A DNA stretch of 5,642 nt from CAYVQU01 sp964453155 (lineage in GTDB: Bacteria; Chloroflexota; Anaerolineae; Anaerolineales; UBA11858): NCBI GenBank assembly GCA_964453155.1, contig CAYVQU010000262.1:1-5642 (forward strand), given 5' to 3'. Positions within the stretch are counted from its first letter, which is position 1, and every line of letters begins with the position of its first letter. Made by a program: the position numbers and the translations under genes. Under the pieces are notes generated by a model. That model did no database searches and had not been told where the DNA came from. It worked only from the letters and a program-made list of their open reading frames with translations. This document shows, one piece after another, positions 1 to 5,642 of the stretch.

Positions 1-75
1 GGCAGTCTACGCTTTGCGTTTTCTGCCCTTCTTTTTGTCTAAAGTTAAGTTAAGTTTTTATCGGAAAGGGTCTGA

Positions 76-207
76 AATTAACGTCACTGCGAGTGTCTGA
101 ACGAAGTTCAGGTGAGCGAAGCAGTCTGAATGCCAGTCTAGCAGATTGCTTCGTCGGCGGAGTTAGTCCTGAGCTTGTCGAAGGGCCTCCTCGCAATGAC
201 GTAATTA
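76..207. mobile_element. MITE-like palindromic element with 5-bp flanking direct repeats
   Basis: The outer ends, 81-93 and 190-202, are inverted repeats matching at 12 of 13 positions (right end read in reverse: ACGTCATTGCGAG). A second inverted pair lies inside, 117-127 and 143-153 (CGAAGCAGTCT against CGAAGCAATCT, 10 of 11). AATTA occurs directly outside both ends, at 76-80 and 203-207, as expected for a 5-bp target duplication. The left arm carries a small hairpin at 97-111 (CTGAAC, loop GAA, GTTCAG). The right arm carries GTCCTGAG...TCGAAGGG at 166-185. No transposase is encoded, so any movement would need help in trans. Palindromes of this CATTGCGAG / AGATTGCTTCG type are, from general knowledge, dispersed in many environmental bacterial genomes. 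The structure is seen directly; mobility is inferred. Confidence 0.7.
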
Positions 208-211
208 AAAT
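206..211 (+). promoter_or_regulatory. Possible -10 box (TAAAAT) of the response regulator-cyclase gene
   Basis: TAAAAT matches the sigma-70 -10 consensus at 5 of 6 positions and lies 41 bases before the chosen ATG, leaving room for a short leader with the ribosome binding site. No good -35 box is visible at the usual 16-18 bp spacing, because that stretch belongs to the palindromic element. The box overlaps the right-hand AATTA flank of that element. Confidence 0.3.
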
Positions 212-243
212 ACTTTCCGGAGTCCACTTACCCTAATCCTTTG

Positions 244-250
244 AAGGAAG
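244..250 (+). promoter_or_regulatory. Shine-Dalgarno that decides the cyclase start
   Basis: AAGGAAG lies just before the ATG at 253, with four bases between GGA and the start codon. The frame also opens at a TTG at 241, but that would place this purine-rich motif inside the gene and leave the TTG with no ribosome binding site. The ATG at 253 is therefore preferred, giving an N-terminus that runs directly into the first receiver strand. Confidence 0.6.
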
Positions 251-252
251 CT

Positions 253-1581
253 ATGACTGAATTCTCCCCCGCCAATATCCTCATCGTCGATGATACCCCG
301 GCTAACCTGCGCCTGTTGGCCGGAATGCTGACCGAGCAAAATTACAAAGTTCGCCCCGTGCCGAATGGTGAACTGGCCCTGACCGCCGCGCAGGCGGCGC
401 CCCCCGATTTGATTTTGCTCGATATTACGATGCCGGGTATGGACGGCTATGAAGTCGCCCGGCGCTTGAAAGCAGGTGAGCAAACTCGCGCGATTCCCAT
501 CATCTTTATCAGCGCTCTCGATGAAGTCCTGGATAAAGTTAAGGCTTTTGAAGCTGGAGGGGTGGATTACGTTACCAAACCTTTCCAGTTTGAAGAAGTT
601 TTGGCCCGGGTCGAGACGCACCTGACCCTGCGGCGATTGCAGCTTGAACTCCAAAAATCAAACGAAGTTCTCGAGCAGCGCGTTCAGGAGCGCACGGCCG
701 AATTATGGGACCTCAACCAATCTTTAGCGCGTTTTGTCCCCAAGTTGCTGCTCGAACACCTCGGAAAATCCAGCATTCTAGATGTTGAGCTGGGCGATCA
801 AGTTCACGGCAAAATGACCGTCATGTTTGCCGATATTCGGGGGTTTACGACCTTATCTGAGCAAATGGCGCCCCAAGAGAACTTCAACTTTTTGAACCAG
901 TTTCTGGCCGAAGTTAGCCCGGTAATCCGGGAGAACCACGGCTTTGTAGACAAATATCTGGGCGACGGTGTCATGGCCATTTTTCCCGATGATCCCGCTG
1001 AGGCCGTTAGCACCGCGGTCACCATGCGTCAGATTCTGGCAAAGCATAATCAAAACTTGATTTCGTCTGGTTACGAACCCATCCAGATTGGGATGGGGAT
1101 CAATACCGGTCACGTTATGCTCGGGATCATCGGCGAAGCTGAACGGATGCAAGGGACGGTGATCTCCGATACGGTCAACGTGGCTGCCCGTCTCGAAGGA
1201 CTGACCAAACGGTATGACATCGCCCTGGCAGTCTGTCAGGGTACCGTGATGGGCATCGAGGGCAAAGAAAAATATCACTATCGTTTCATCGACCGGGTCC
1301 GGGCCGTCGGCCGCCAGCAGACGATGGGCGTGTTCGAAGTCTACGATGGTGATCCGCCTGAAATTGTCGCGCTCAAAGAGCAGACTAAACCCGATTTTGA
1401 AGCAGGCCTAAACGCTTACTTTGGGCGTGATTTCGATACGGCCGCAAGGCAGTTTGAGCGAGTTCTCAGCCAAAACCCCGCGGATAAAGTCGCTCAAATC
1501 CATTTGGAGCGAGCGAAAAGGTACGCGGTTGAGGGGGTTACCACTAATTGGGATGGGGTAGAAAATTTATTGACGAAGTGA
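253..1581 (+). CDS. Response regulator with class III adenylate/guanylate cyclase output domain
   Basis: A 442-residue soluble protein predicted to make cyclic AMP under control of phosphorylation. Residues 7-125 are a receiver domain: acidic pair D13/D14, phosphoacceptor D57 in LLDITMPGMDG, S87 and K109 in TKPF. Residues 129-160 look like a coiled coil, the usual signalling linker to a dimeric cyclase. Residues 185-365 are the class III catalytic domain, with metal aspartates D194 (FADIRGFT) and D238 (YLGDGVMA), and transition-state residues N309 and R313 (VNVAARLE). The purine-selecting positions are K234 and T302, the Lys/Thr pair of cyanobacterial CyaB1-type adenylate cyclases, so cAMP is favoured over cGMP. 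The C-terminus (about 380-425: FEAGLNAYFGRDFDTAARQF and following) resembles one TPR unit. The cognate kinase is not evident; a sensor gene starts at 4291 but is not adjacent. The cyclase assignment is secure; substrate is inferred from residues. Confidence 0.93.
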   Translation: MTEFSPANILIVDDTPANLRLLAGMLTEQNYKVRPVPNGELALTAAQAAPPDLILLDITMPGMDGYEVARRLKAGEQTRAIPIIFISALDEVLDKVKAFEAGGVDYVTKPFQFEEVLARVETHLTLRRLQLELQKSNEVLEQRVQERTAELWDLNQSLARFVPKLLLEHLGKSSILDVELGDQVHGKMTVMFADIRGFTTLSEQMAPQENFNFLNQFLAEVSPVIRENHGFVDKYLGDGVMAIFPDDPAEAVSTAVTMRQILAKHNQNLISSGYEPIQIGMGINTGHVMLGIIGEAERMQGTVISDTVNVAARLEGLTKRYDIALAVCQGTVMGIEGKEKYHYRFIDRVRAVGRQQTMGVFEVYDGDPPEIVALKEQTKPDFEAGLNAYFGRDFDTAARQFERVLSQNPADKVAQIHLERAKRYAVEGVTTNWDGVENLLTK

Positions 1582-1582
1582 G

Positions 1583-1705
1583 GCGTGGAACGTGATACGT
1601 GATGATTCCCGCTAGTCACGACGATTGAACCAGAAAATGCGTCCTGAGTAGTGGAAGCGTATCGAAGGGTGAATATTCGGCGGCGCGTACGCTTCATGTA
1701 TCACG
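1583..1705. repeat. Repeat-filled convergent intergenic region with inverted heptad arrays
   Basis: After the cyclase stop come three heptanucleotides in register, GCGTGGA, ACGTGAT and ACGTGAT (1583-1603). The far edge has the inverted counterpart: CATGTATCACG at 1695-1705 reads CGTGATACATG on the other strand and matches 1591-1601 at 10 of 11 positions. Between them GTCCTGAG (1641-1648) and TCGAAGGG (1662-1669) repeat the pair of words in the palindrome near the window start (166-173, 178-185). GAAGCGTA (1654-1661) pairs with TACGCTTC (1688-1695). The right edge overlaps the last codons of the methyltransferase gene. It looks like a composite dispersed repeat; no protein is supported here. 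Confidence 0.5.
1654..1695. terminator. Possible bidirectional hairpin between convergent genes
   Basis: GAAGCGTA and TACGCTTC form a perfect 8-bp stem with a 26-base loop, between the 3' ends of two convergent genes. This is a natural place for a shared terminator. There is no T-tract on either side and the loop is long, so intrinsic termination is doubtful; the stem may simply belong to the repeat around it. Confidence 0.2.
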
Positions 1706-2486
1706 CTTTCTCCCACACCTGATACAACCCCAAATTGCCCCCTTCCCCATCAGAATAAAACGAATCCACTACTTTAAAATTGGTTTCCGTGGCTAGTTCT
1801 TTGAGTTCAACCTCACTGAAGAAATGACAATACCGCAGCCCGCGGCCCCCTTGCCGCCAGTCGAGGAGATAATCGCCGGGATCAAGGTCATCAGCGGTCA
1901 ACCCAATTTCGCTCCAGGGTTGAATCCGCTGGCGGAGACGCTCGCTGTTCAGAAATTGCCAGTTGGAATGGATGAAACGGCCTTCGGGGGCCAGGAGTTG
2001 GTGGATTTTGCGATAATTTTGGAGATGCAGTTTGCGACCAGGAAGATGGTGAAAGGTGGCAAAAGACAAAATAATGGTGAATGATGAATTGTGAACTGTG
2101 AATTGTGAATGACCGCTGCCTTTAGCGGCCTCACTATCCACTGCCCACTGCCCACTTTCCACTACTTTCTCCCACGCTGCTCCTAAGTCGCCTTGGACGA
2201 ATGCAAAATTATCTTTTCCAGGCACCCCCTCCCGCGCGATATCCAATAATCCAGAACTAAAATCGAGGCCGAGATAACGGCCCTGAAAATCGCGTTCGGC
2301 CAAAACCCGAGCCAGTTCTCCATTGCCGCAGCCCAAATCGAGGATATTGGCATCCAGCGGCAAAGTTTCAATCACCTGGCGCACGCCGTTCTGCAGCCGT
2401 TGCCGGGTCGCGGCGAAATGGGAGGCAAAGGTCTGGTAAAATTCGCTATTGAGATTTATTAGTTTTTGAGCTATCTTTTGATCCAT
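1701..2486 (-). CDS. Trm9-like class I SAM-dependent methyltransferase (candidate tRNA wobble-uridine methyltransferase)
   Basis: A 261-residue Rossmann-fold methyltransferase. The SAM-binding motif I is ILDLGCGNGEL (48-58), D75 in LGLDFSSGLLDIAR ends strand 2, GD is at 99-100, and FATFHHL (142-148) is the strand-4 motif. Several stretches recall yeast Trm9/ALKBH8: FYQTFASHFAATRQR near the N-terminus (Trm9 has YNEIAPHFSQTR), DFSSGLLDIAR (Trm9 DRSDGLIECAR), and LRYCHFFSEVEL at 217-228 (Trm9 RYYHLYREGEL). Trm9 converts cm5U34 to mcm5U34 in tRNA, and the divergent neighbour is Elp3, which makes cm5U. Residues 108-137 are repeat-encoded and lie between the GD motif and strand 4, where a loop can tolerate insertion. 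The start at 2486 is preferred because a TATAAT box ends 6 bases upstream; an ATG at 2549 would add 21 residues unlike the family. The fold is certain; the Trm9-like role is inferred from remembered similarity and context. Confidence 0.88.
   Translation of the reverse strand: MDQKIAQKLINLNSEFYQTFASHFAATRQRLQNGVRQVIETLPLDANILDLGCGNGELARVLAERDFQGRYLGLDFSSGLLDIAREGVPGKDNFAFVQGDLGAAWEKVVESGQWAVDSEAAKGSGHSQFTVHNSSFTIILSFATFHHLPGRKLHLQNYRKIHQLLAPEGRFIHSNWQFLNSERLRQRIQPWSEIGLTADDLDPGDYLLDWRQGGRGLRYCHFFSEVELKELATETNFKVVDSFYSDGEGGNLGLYQVWEKA
2077..2165. repeat. Double heptanucleotide repeat array inside the methyltransferase gene
   Basis: On the + strand, five heptads run in register from 2077 to 2111 (GTGAATG, ATGAATT, GTGAACT, GTGAATT, GTGAATG). 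A small inverted repeat follows (CCGCT 2113-2117, AGCGG 2124-2128). Five more heptads of a different sequence run from 2131 to 2165 (TCACTAT, CCACTGC, CCACTGC, CCACTTT, CCACTAC). Read on the minus strand the second set is of GTGGGCA type, so both arrays have GTG-starting units in opposite orientation around a hairpin. The segment stays open in the methyltransferase frame and encodes residues 108-137, rich in S, G, Q, H and T. It resembles the short tandem heptanucleotide repeats known from cyanobacterial genomes. Confidence 0.75.
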
Positions 2487-2492
2487 TCTATA

Positions 2493-2498
2493 ATTATA
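2493..2498 (-). promoter_or_regulatory. -10 box of the methyltransferase gene, probably giving a leaderless transcript
   Basis: The minus strand reads TATAAT, a perfect sigma-70 -10 hexamer, followed by six bases and then the ATG at 2486. Transcription would start at or within a base or two of the start codon, so the mRNA would have no leader. This fits the lack of any Shine-Dalgarno before this ATG. No convincing -35 box is seen 16-18 bp upstream. Confidence 0.45.
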
Positions 2499-2499
2499 C

Positions 2500-2518
2500 G
2501 TGATAGTGAGGTGGGCAG
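2500..2518. repeat. Fragment of the heptad repeat in the divergent promoter region
   Basis: This stretch contains GATAGTGAGG (2502-2511), also present on the opposite strand at 2129-2138 within the repeat inside the methyltransferase gene. It is followed by GTGGGCA (2511-2517), identical to that repeat's second heptad unit read on the minus strand. It is probably a decayed or partial copy; a shared 10-mer plus a 7-mer is suggestive, not proof. Confidence 0.35.
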
Positions 2519-2580
2519 CCTGAGCCCAAAAGTTCACCCCCCGTATCATGAAAATTTATCGGTACGCTAATTAGTACTTT

Positions 2581-4200
2581 ATGTCATCCCAAAACGCAAC
2601 TCGCGACCGCGAAGAATCCTGGTACAAGTCCAAGAAATTTACGCCTGAAAAGATGCGATTAGCGCGCCTGGCCCTGGAAGAAATCCGGGCTGGGGCCGAG
2701 GTGTTTAAGTCGATTCGGCGCCACCCGCTGCCCAATGGAGAAGGGTTTGTAGGCAAGTCGATGCTGGTGGAAGTTTACCGTCAACTGGTCAAAGCGGGAG
2801 AGTGGGACGAAGACCCGGCGCTGATGGCAAAAATCCGGTTAAAACCGATGCGGACCCTCTCGGGGGTCACGACGGTGACGGTGCTGACCAAGCCCTATCC
2901 CTGTCCGGGGCAGTGCATCTTTTGTCCCGACGATGTCCGTATGCCGAAGAGCTATCTCCCTGACGAACCGGGCGCCATGCGGGCGCTGTTTCACGAGTTT
3001 GATCCCTACGAGCAAGTCACAGCCCGGATTGAAACCCTGCACGCCGTGGGTCACCCCACCGACAAGATCGAACTCCTGATTTTGGGGGGCACCTGGAGTT
3101 CGTACCGTAAGGATTACCAGGAATGGTTTCTGCGGCGTTGTTTTGAGGCCATGAATGGGGTGGAATCGGAAACTTTGGTTGCCGCCCAAGCCTTGAATGA
3201 AACCGCCGCCCACCGCAACGTCGGGCTGGTGATCGAAACCCGGCCAGATAATGTCAATCCCAAAGAATTAGCCTGGCTGCGGCAATTGGGTGTCACCAAA
3301 GTCCAGATGGGGGCCCAGAGTTTGGACGATCACATTCTTGAGATCAATAAACGCGGCCATACTTTCCAAGAGACTATTGAGGCCGTGGCAATGCTCCGGG
3401 CCGGGGGGTTTAAAATCGTACTCCACTGGATGCCCAACCTGCTGGGAGCGACGCCGGAATCGGATCAAGCCGATTTTGCCCGCTTATGGGAATATCTCGC
3501 TCCCGATGAGATCAAAATTTATCCCACCCAGCTCCTGGAAGAAACCGAATTGTATGGTTTTTGGGAGCGCGGCGAGTACCAGCCCTATTCCACAGAAGAA
3601 CTGGTCGGCCTGATCGCCAATATCAAACCCACGGTGCCGCGCTACTGCCGGATCAACCGGGTGATCCGCGACATCCCCTCCACCCATGTGGTGGCGGGCA
3701 ACAAACGCACCAGCCTGCGGATGGATGTTAAAAATGAACTCCAGCGGCGCGGCATCACCTGTGAATGTGTCCGCTGCCGGGAGGTGCGCGGCCAGCAGGT
3801 ATCGGCTGCAGAATTGCGAATGGACGATCTGGTCTATCACTCCGGTGGGGCCGAGGAGCATTTTCTCTCTTGGGTGACGCCAGATGATAAATTAGCCGGG
3901 TTCCTGCGGCTGTCGCTGCCGGGGGACAGTTCACCTTCTACCGGGCTGGCAGATCTTGAGGGGGCGGCGATTATTCGCGAAGTTCACGTTTACGGGCAAT
4001 CGCTCCAGGTAGGGGAAGCTAAAAAAGGGGCCGCCCAACATCTGGGTCTGGGGACAAAGCTCCTGGAAAAAGCTGCCAAGATTGCCCAAGAAAATGACTT
4101 CCGCCGCTTAGCTGTCATATCCGCCATTGGCACTCGAATTTATTATATCGACCGCGGGTTTGAACGCGGGGCGTTATATTTGGTCAGAAATCTTACGTAA
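2581..4200 (+). CDS. elp3: Elp3 family tRNA uridine(34) carboxymethyl-forming enzyme (radical SAM / acetyltransferase)
   Basis: A 539-residue protein with full Elp3 architecture. In this family the radical SAM domain adds an acetyl-CoA-derived carboxymethyl group to C5 of the wobble uridine of tRNA. Residues about 1-90 form the helical N-terminal tRNA-binding part. The [4Fe-4S] cysteines are C108, C112 and C115 (CPGQCIFC, CX3CX2C). Family motifs follow in order: LLILGGTWSSY, VIETRPDN, MGAQSLDD, NKRGHTFQE, FKIVLHWMPNLLG, EIKIYPTQLLEET and IRDIPSTHVVAG. A metal-binding CXCX2C lies at C394, C396 and C399. The C-terminal GNAT-like domain starts near 400, with REVHVYG (466-472), the acetyl-CoA loop QHLGLGTKLL (486-495) and YYIDRGF (521-527). 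No other Elongator subunit is present, as expected for bacterial and archaeal stand-alone Elp3. No good Shine-Dalgarno precedes the ATG at 2581, so a leaderless or weakly led start is possible; the next ATG (residue 25) seems less likely. The Trm9-like gene is divergent, 94 bp away. Confidence 0.95.
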   Translation: MSSQNATRDREESWYKSKKFTPEKMRLARLALEEIRAGAEVFKSIRRHPLPNGEGFVGKSMLVEVYRQLVKAGEWDEDPALMAKIRLKPMRTLSGVTTVTVLTKPYPCPGQCIFCPDDVRMPKSYLPDEPGAMRALFHEFDPYEQVTARIETLHAVGHPTDKIELLILGGTWSSYRKDYQEWFLRRCFEAMNGVESETLVAAQALNETAAHRNVGLVIETRPDNVNPKELAWLRQLGVTKVQMGAQSLDDHILEINKRGHTFQETIEAVAMLRAGGFKIVLHWMPNLLGATPESDQADFARLWEYLAPDEIKIYPTQLLEETELYGFWERGEYQPYSTEELVGLIANIKPTVPRYCRINRVIRDIPSTHVVAGNKRTSLRMDVKNELQRRGITCECVRCREVRGQQVSAAELRMDDLVYHSGGAEEHFLSWVTPDDKLAGFLRLSLPGDSSPSTGLADLEGAAIIREVHVYGQSLQVGEAKKGAAQHLGLGTKLLEKAAKIAQENDFRRLAVISAIGTRIYYIDRGFERGALYLVRNLT

Positions 4201-4234
4201 ACAGAACGATCAGGGGGGGCTTGGTGGAAAATAT

Positions 4235-4265
4235 TTGACTAGTAAGGTGTCCGGGTAGTTACAGT
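4235..4265 (+). promoter_or_regulatory. Weak promoter candidate before the sensor gene
   Basis: TTGACT (4235-4240) matches the -35 consensus at 5 of 6 positions. The best partner is TACAGT (4260-4265), 4 of 6, but the 19-bp spacing is long. The 90-bp gap after elp3 shows no terminator hairpin, so read-through from elp3 is equally possible. Confidence 0.2.
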
Positions 4266-4290
4266 TTAGTTGGTTCAATAACGGGTGCTT

Positions 4291-5642
4291 ATGGATAAAA
4301 ATAATCGCCAAAAGTTATCAGTTTATTTTGCCAGTGTCCCGCTAAAATGGGCATTGGGGGTTTTGTCGGTGGGGGTTTACAGCGGGGTATTCTTTGTACT
4401 GCAACCATATCTAAATTCAGGGGCGGCTGCGCTTTCATTGCTGCCGATATTGGTGTTTGCCGGTCTTCTGGGGGTTTGGGGCGGAATTGGGGCTGGTATT
4501 TTAATGGTGCCTATCAACAATATTCTATTTTTCTTGAGTGGCCTCGACTGGCTCGCAATCTTGCCGCAAAGCACGGCCTCGATGACGGTGCTAATTGCAA
4601 TGGGTGGAATTTTTGGGGCGTTAATAAGTCGCAGCCGGCAGATTCAGGACCAATCTCAAAAACTGCAACAAGAGCGCGATGAACTCAGCCGGCAAATCAG
4701 CCACAGCATCGAAGCTGTCCCTGAAACTTGGGAGGGCGAACGTGCGGCCCGAGCCTTTATCGCTAGAGAAAAAGACCCTGCCATTATTGTTGCCCCTGAT
4801 GGGGAGATTCTGGTAGCGAACGAGTCGGCCGCGGTCTTATTGGGAATTGAAATCGATCAGTTAGTGGCGCGCTCTATTATTGATTGGTTGTCGCCTGCCG
4901 ACGATGATGATCCAATTGAAGCTTTAACAAATGTATTCACGCAGCGCTCTTTGGTGCTTTTCGAACAGATCTATGAGCGTCCGGATGGTGCTTCGATGTC
5001 AATTGAGATTAGCGCCGCCCCTATCTTTGGGGAAGCAGGGCACCCGCTTTATTTTCAATGCCTCATGCGAGATGTTTCAGCCCGCGCCCATTCCGAATGG
5101 TTGCTCAAAACGTTGAATGCAGCCACCCTGGCGATACAGAAAAAAATAACGCCCGGCGGAATATTCCAGGCCTATGGCGATATTTTGAATGCGGAGGGCA
5201 TTAAGTCGGTTATTTTTTTATTGGATGATCAGGGACGGATTTGCCCATCATTCTACAATTTTCACTCTAAAATTCTCGATTCTTTAGAAAAGCTGTTAGG
5301 GGTTACGTCTGAAGAGTTTTCAGCTCCAGTTGAAAATGTGGGGTTGTTGGAACAAGTTGTTTACAAACGACAAGTTGTTTTTACGGCTGAAGTTGCCAAT
5401 ATGGCCCGCCAAATGCTGCCTCCGCATCTTGAATCGTTTGGGAAACAAATTGCGAAAGTACTACGGGTTTCTAAAGCGGTCGTGGCACCCCTAATCCTGG
5501 ATGATGACTTGGTTGGCGTTCTGGCAATTATGTCAGATGAGTTGGTGTCAGATGATGTTCCGGCGGTGCTCTCCTTTGCGTACCAGATTGCTGCGGCCTG
5601 GCAGCGCGCGAATTTGATTCAGGAATTAGAAATTGAACTGGT
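4291..5642 (+). CDS. Membrane-anchored PAS-GAF sensor protein, 5' part (probable histidine kinase)
   Basis: The frame is open from the ATG at 4291 to the window edge, 450 codons with no stop. An in-frame TAA at 4279 limits the start to this ATG or a GTG at 4285; the GGG at 4283-4285 is a weak ribosome site. A basic N-terminus (MDKNNRQK) precedes about four membrane segments (roughly 20-37, 48-65, 66-82 and 97-112). The RSRQ after the last one suggests that both ends are cytoplasmic. Residues 114-140 are a Q/E/R-rich probable coiled coil. About 160-265 is a PAS domain (IIVAPDGEILVANESAAVLLG, ending CLMRDVSARAHSE). About 275-440 looks like a GAF domain, including VVAPLILDDDLVGVLAIMSDE. An output domain must lie beyond the edge; a histidine kinase is most common with this layout, but a cyclic-di-GMP enzyme or phosphatase is possible. 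The ligand cannot be told. Confidence 0.85.
   Translation, partial: MDKNNRQKLSVYFASVPLKWALGVLSVGVYSGVFFVLQPYLNSGAAALSLLPILVFAGLLGVWGGIGAGILMVPINNILFFLSGLDWLAILPQSTASMTVLIAMGGIFGALISRSRQIQDQSQKLQQERDELSRQISHSIEAVPETWEGERAARAFIAREKDPAIIVAPDGEILVANESAAVLLGIEIDQLVARSIIDWLSPADDDDPIEALTNVFTQRSLVLFEQIYERPDGASMSIEISAAPIFGEAGHPLYFQCLMRDVSARAHSEWLLKTLNAATLAIQKKITPGGIFQAYGDILNAEGIKSVIFLLDDQGRICPSFYNFHSKILDSLEKLLGVTSEEFSAPVENVGLLEQVVYKRQVVFTAEVANMARQMLPPHLESFGKQIAKVLRVSKAVVAPLILDDDLVGVLAIMSDELVSDDVPAVLSFAYQIAAAWQRANLIQELEIEL

Noticed and set aside
1..75. Possible 3' end of an upstream gene (one frame reads to a TAA at 40-42)
   Set aside because: Only 13 codons are visible with no recognisable motif; other frames are equally open, so no coding call can be made.
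205..654. 149-codon open frame on the minus strand
   Set aside because: It lies opposite the receiver domain of the cyclase gene, and its product has no recognisable domain; the plus-strand frame has clear motifs throughout.
853..1278. 141-codon open frame on the minus strand
   Set aside because: It is antisense to the cyclase catalytic domain and shows no ribosome binding site or family signature.
1824..2084. 86-codon open frame on the plus strand
   Set aside because: It is antisense to the methyltransferase gene, whose motifs are unambiguous; the product is low in complexity and unrecognised.
2077..2165. CRISPR-like tandem repeats
   Set aside because: Units are 7 bp with no spacers and no cas genes nearby; this is a short tandem repeat, not a CRISPR array.
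2487..2549. Longer methyltransferase start at the ATG at 2549
   Set aside because: It would add 21 residues without family resemblance and would run through the TATAAT box and the repeat fragment; the ATG at 2486 fits the family's N-terminus better.
3484..3861. 125-codon open frame on the minus strand
   Set aside because: It is antisense to conserved Elp3 motifs and is explained by the codon pattern of that gene.
4347..4682. 111-codon open frame on the plus strand
   Set aside because: It is out of frame with the sensor beginning at 4291, which shows membrane segments, a coiled coil and PAS and GAF features and stays open to the window end.

Overview
The window comes from a bacterial chromosome of roughly 50% GC. 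The best guess is an uncultured Chloroflexota (Anaerolineae-like) or a similar large-genome environmental bacterium. This rests on a stand-alone bacterial Elp3, a receiver-cyclase fusion, a multidomain membrane sensor and abundant small dispersed palindromes. No marker gene fixes the phylum, so the assignment is an inference.

Layout: (1) Positions 1-252 hold no supported gene. They carry a MITE-like palindrome (76-207) with terminal inverted repeats and an apparent 5-bp target duplication, followed by a probable -10 box and the ribosome binding site of the first gene. (2) 253-1581 (+) is a response regulator fused to a class III nucleotidyl cyclase, with all catalytic residues and an adenylate-cyclase-type specificity pair. 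(3) 1582-1700 is a convergent intergenic gap filled with repeat-like sequence. (4) 1701-2486 (-) is a class I SAM methyltransferase resembling Trm9 of eukaryotes. A roughly 30-residue segment in its middle is encoded by heptanucleotide repeat arrays. (5) 2487-2580 is a short divergent promoter region. (6) 2581-4200 (+) is a full-length Elp3, a radical SAM plus acetyltransferase enzyme acting on wobble uridine. (7) 4291-5642 (+) is the 5' part of a membrane-anchored PAS-GAF sensor, cut by the window end and probably a histidine kinase.

Two themes stand out. In eukaryotes Elp3 makes cm5U at tRNA position 34 and Trm9 methylates it to mcm5U. Here an Elp3 and a Trm9-like methyltransferase sit back to back on one divergent promoter region, suggesting a compact bacterial version of that two-step pathway. 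The second theme is the repeat landscape: heptanucleotide arrays with GTG-starting units recur in the convergent gap, inside the methyltransferase gene, and as a fragment in its promoter region. The flanking cyclase and sensor genes are signalling functions with no evident link to the tRNA pair.
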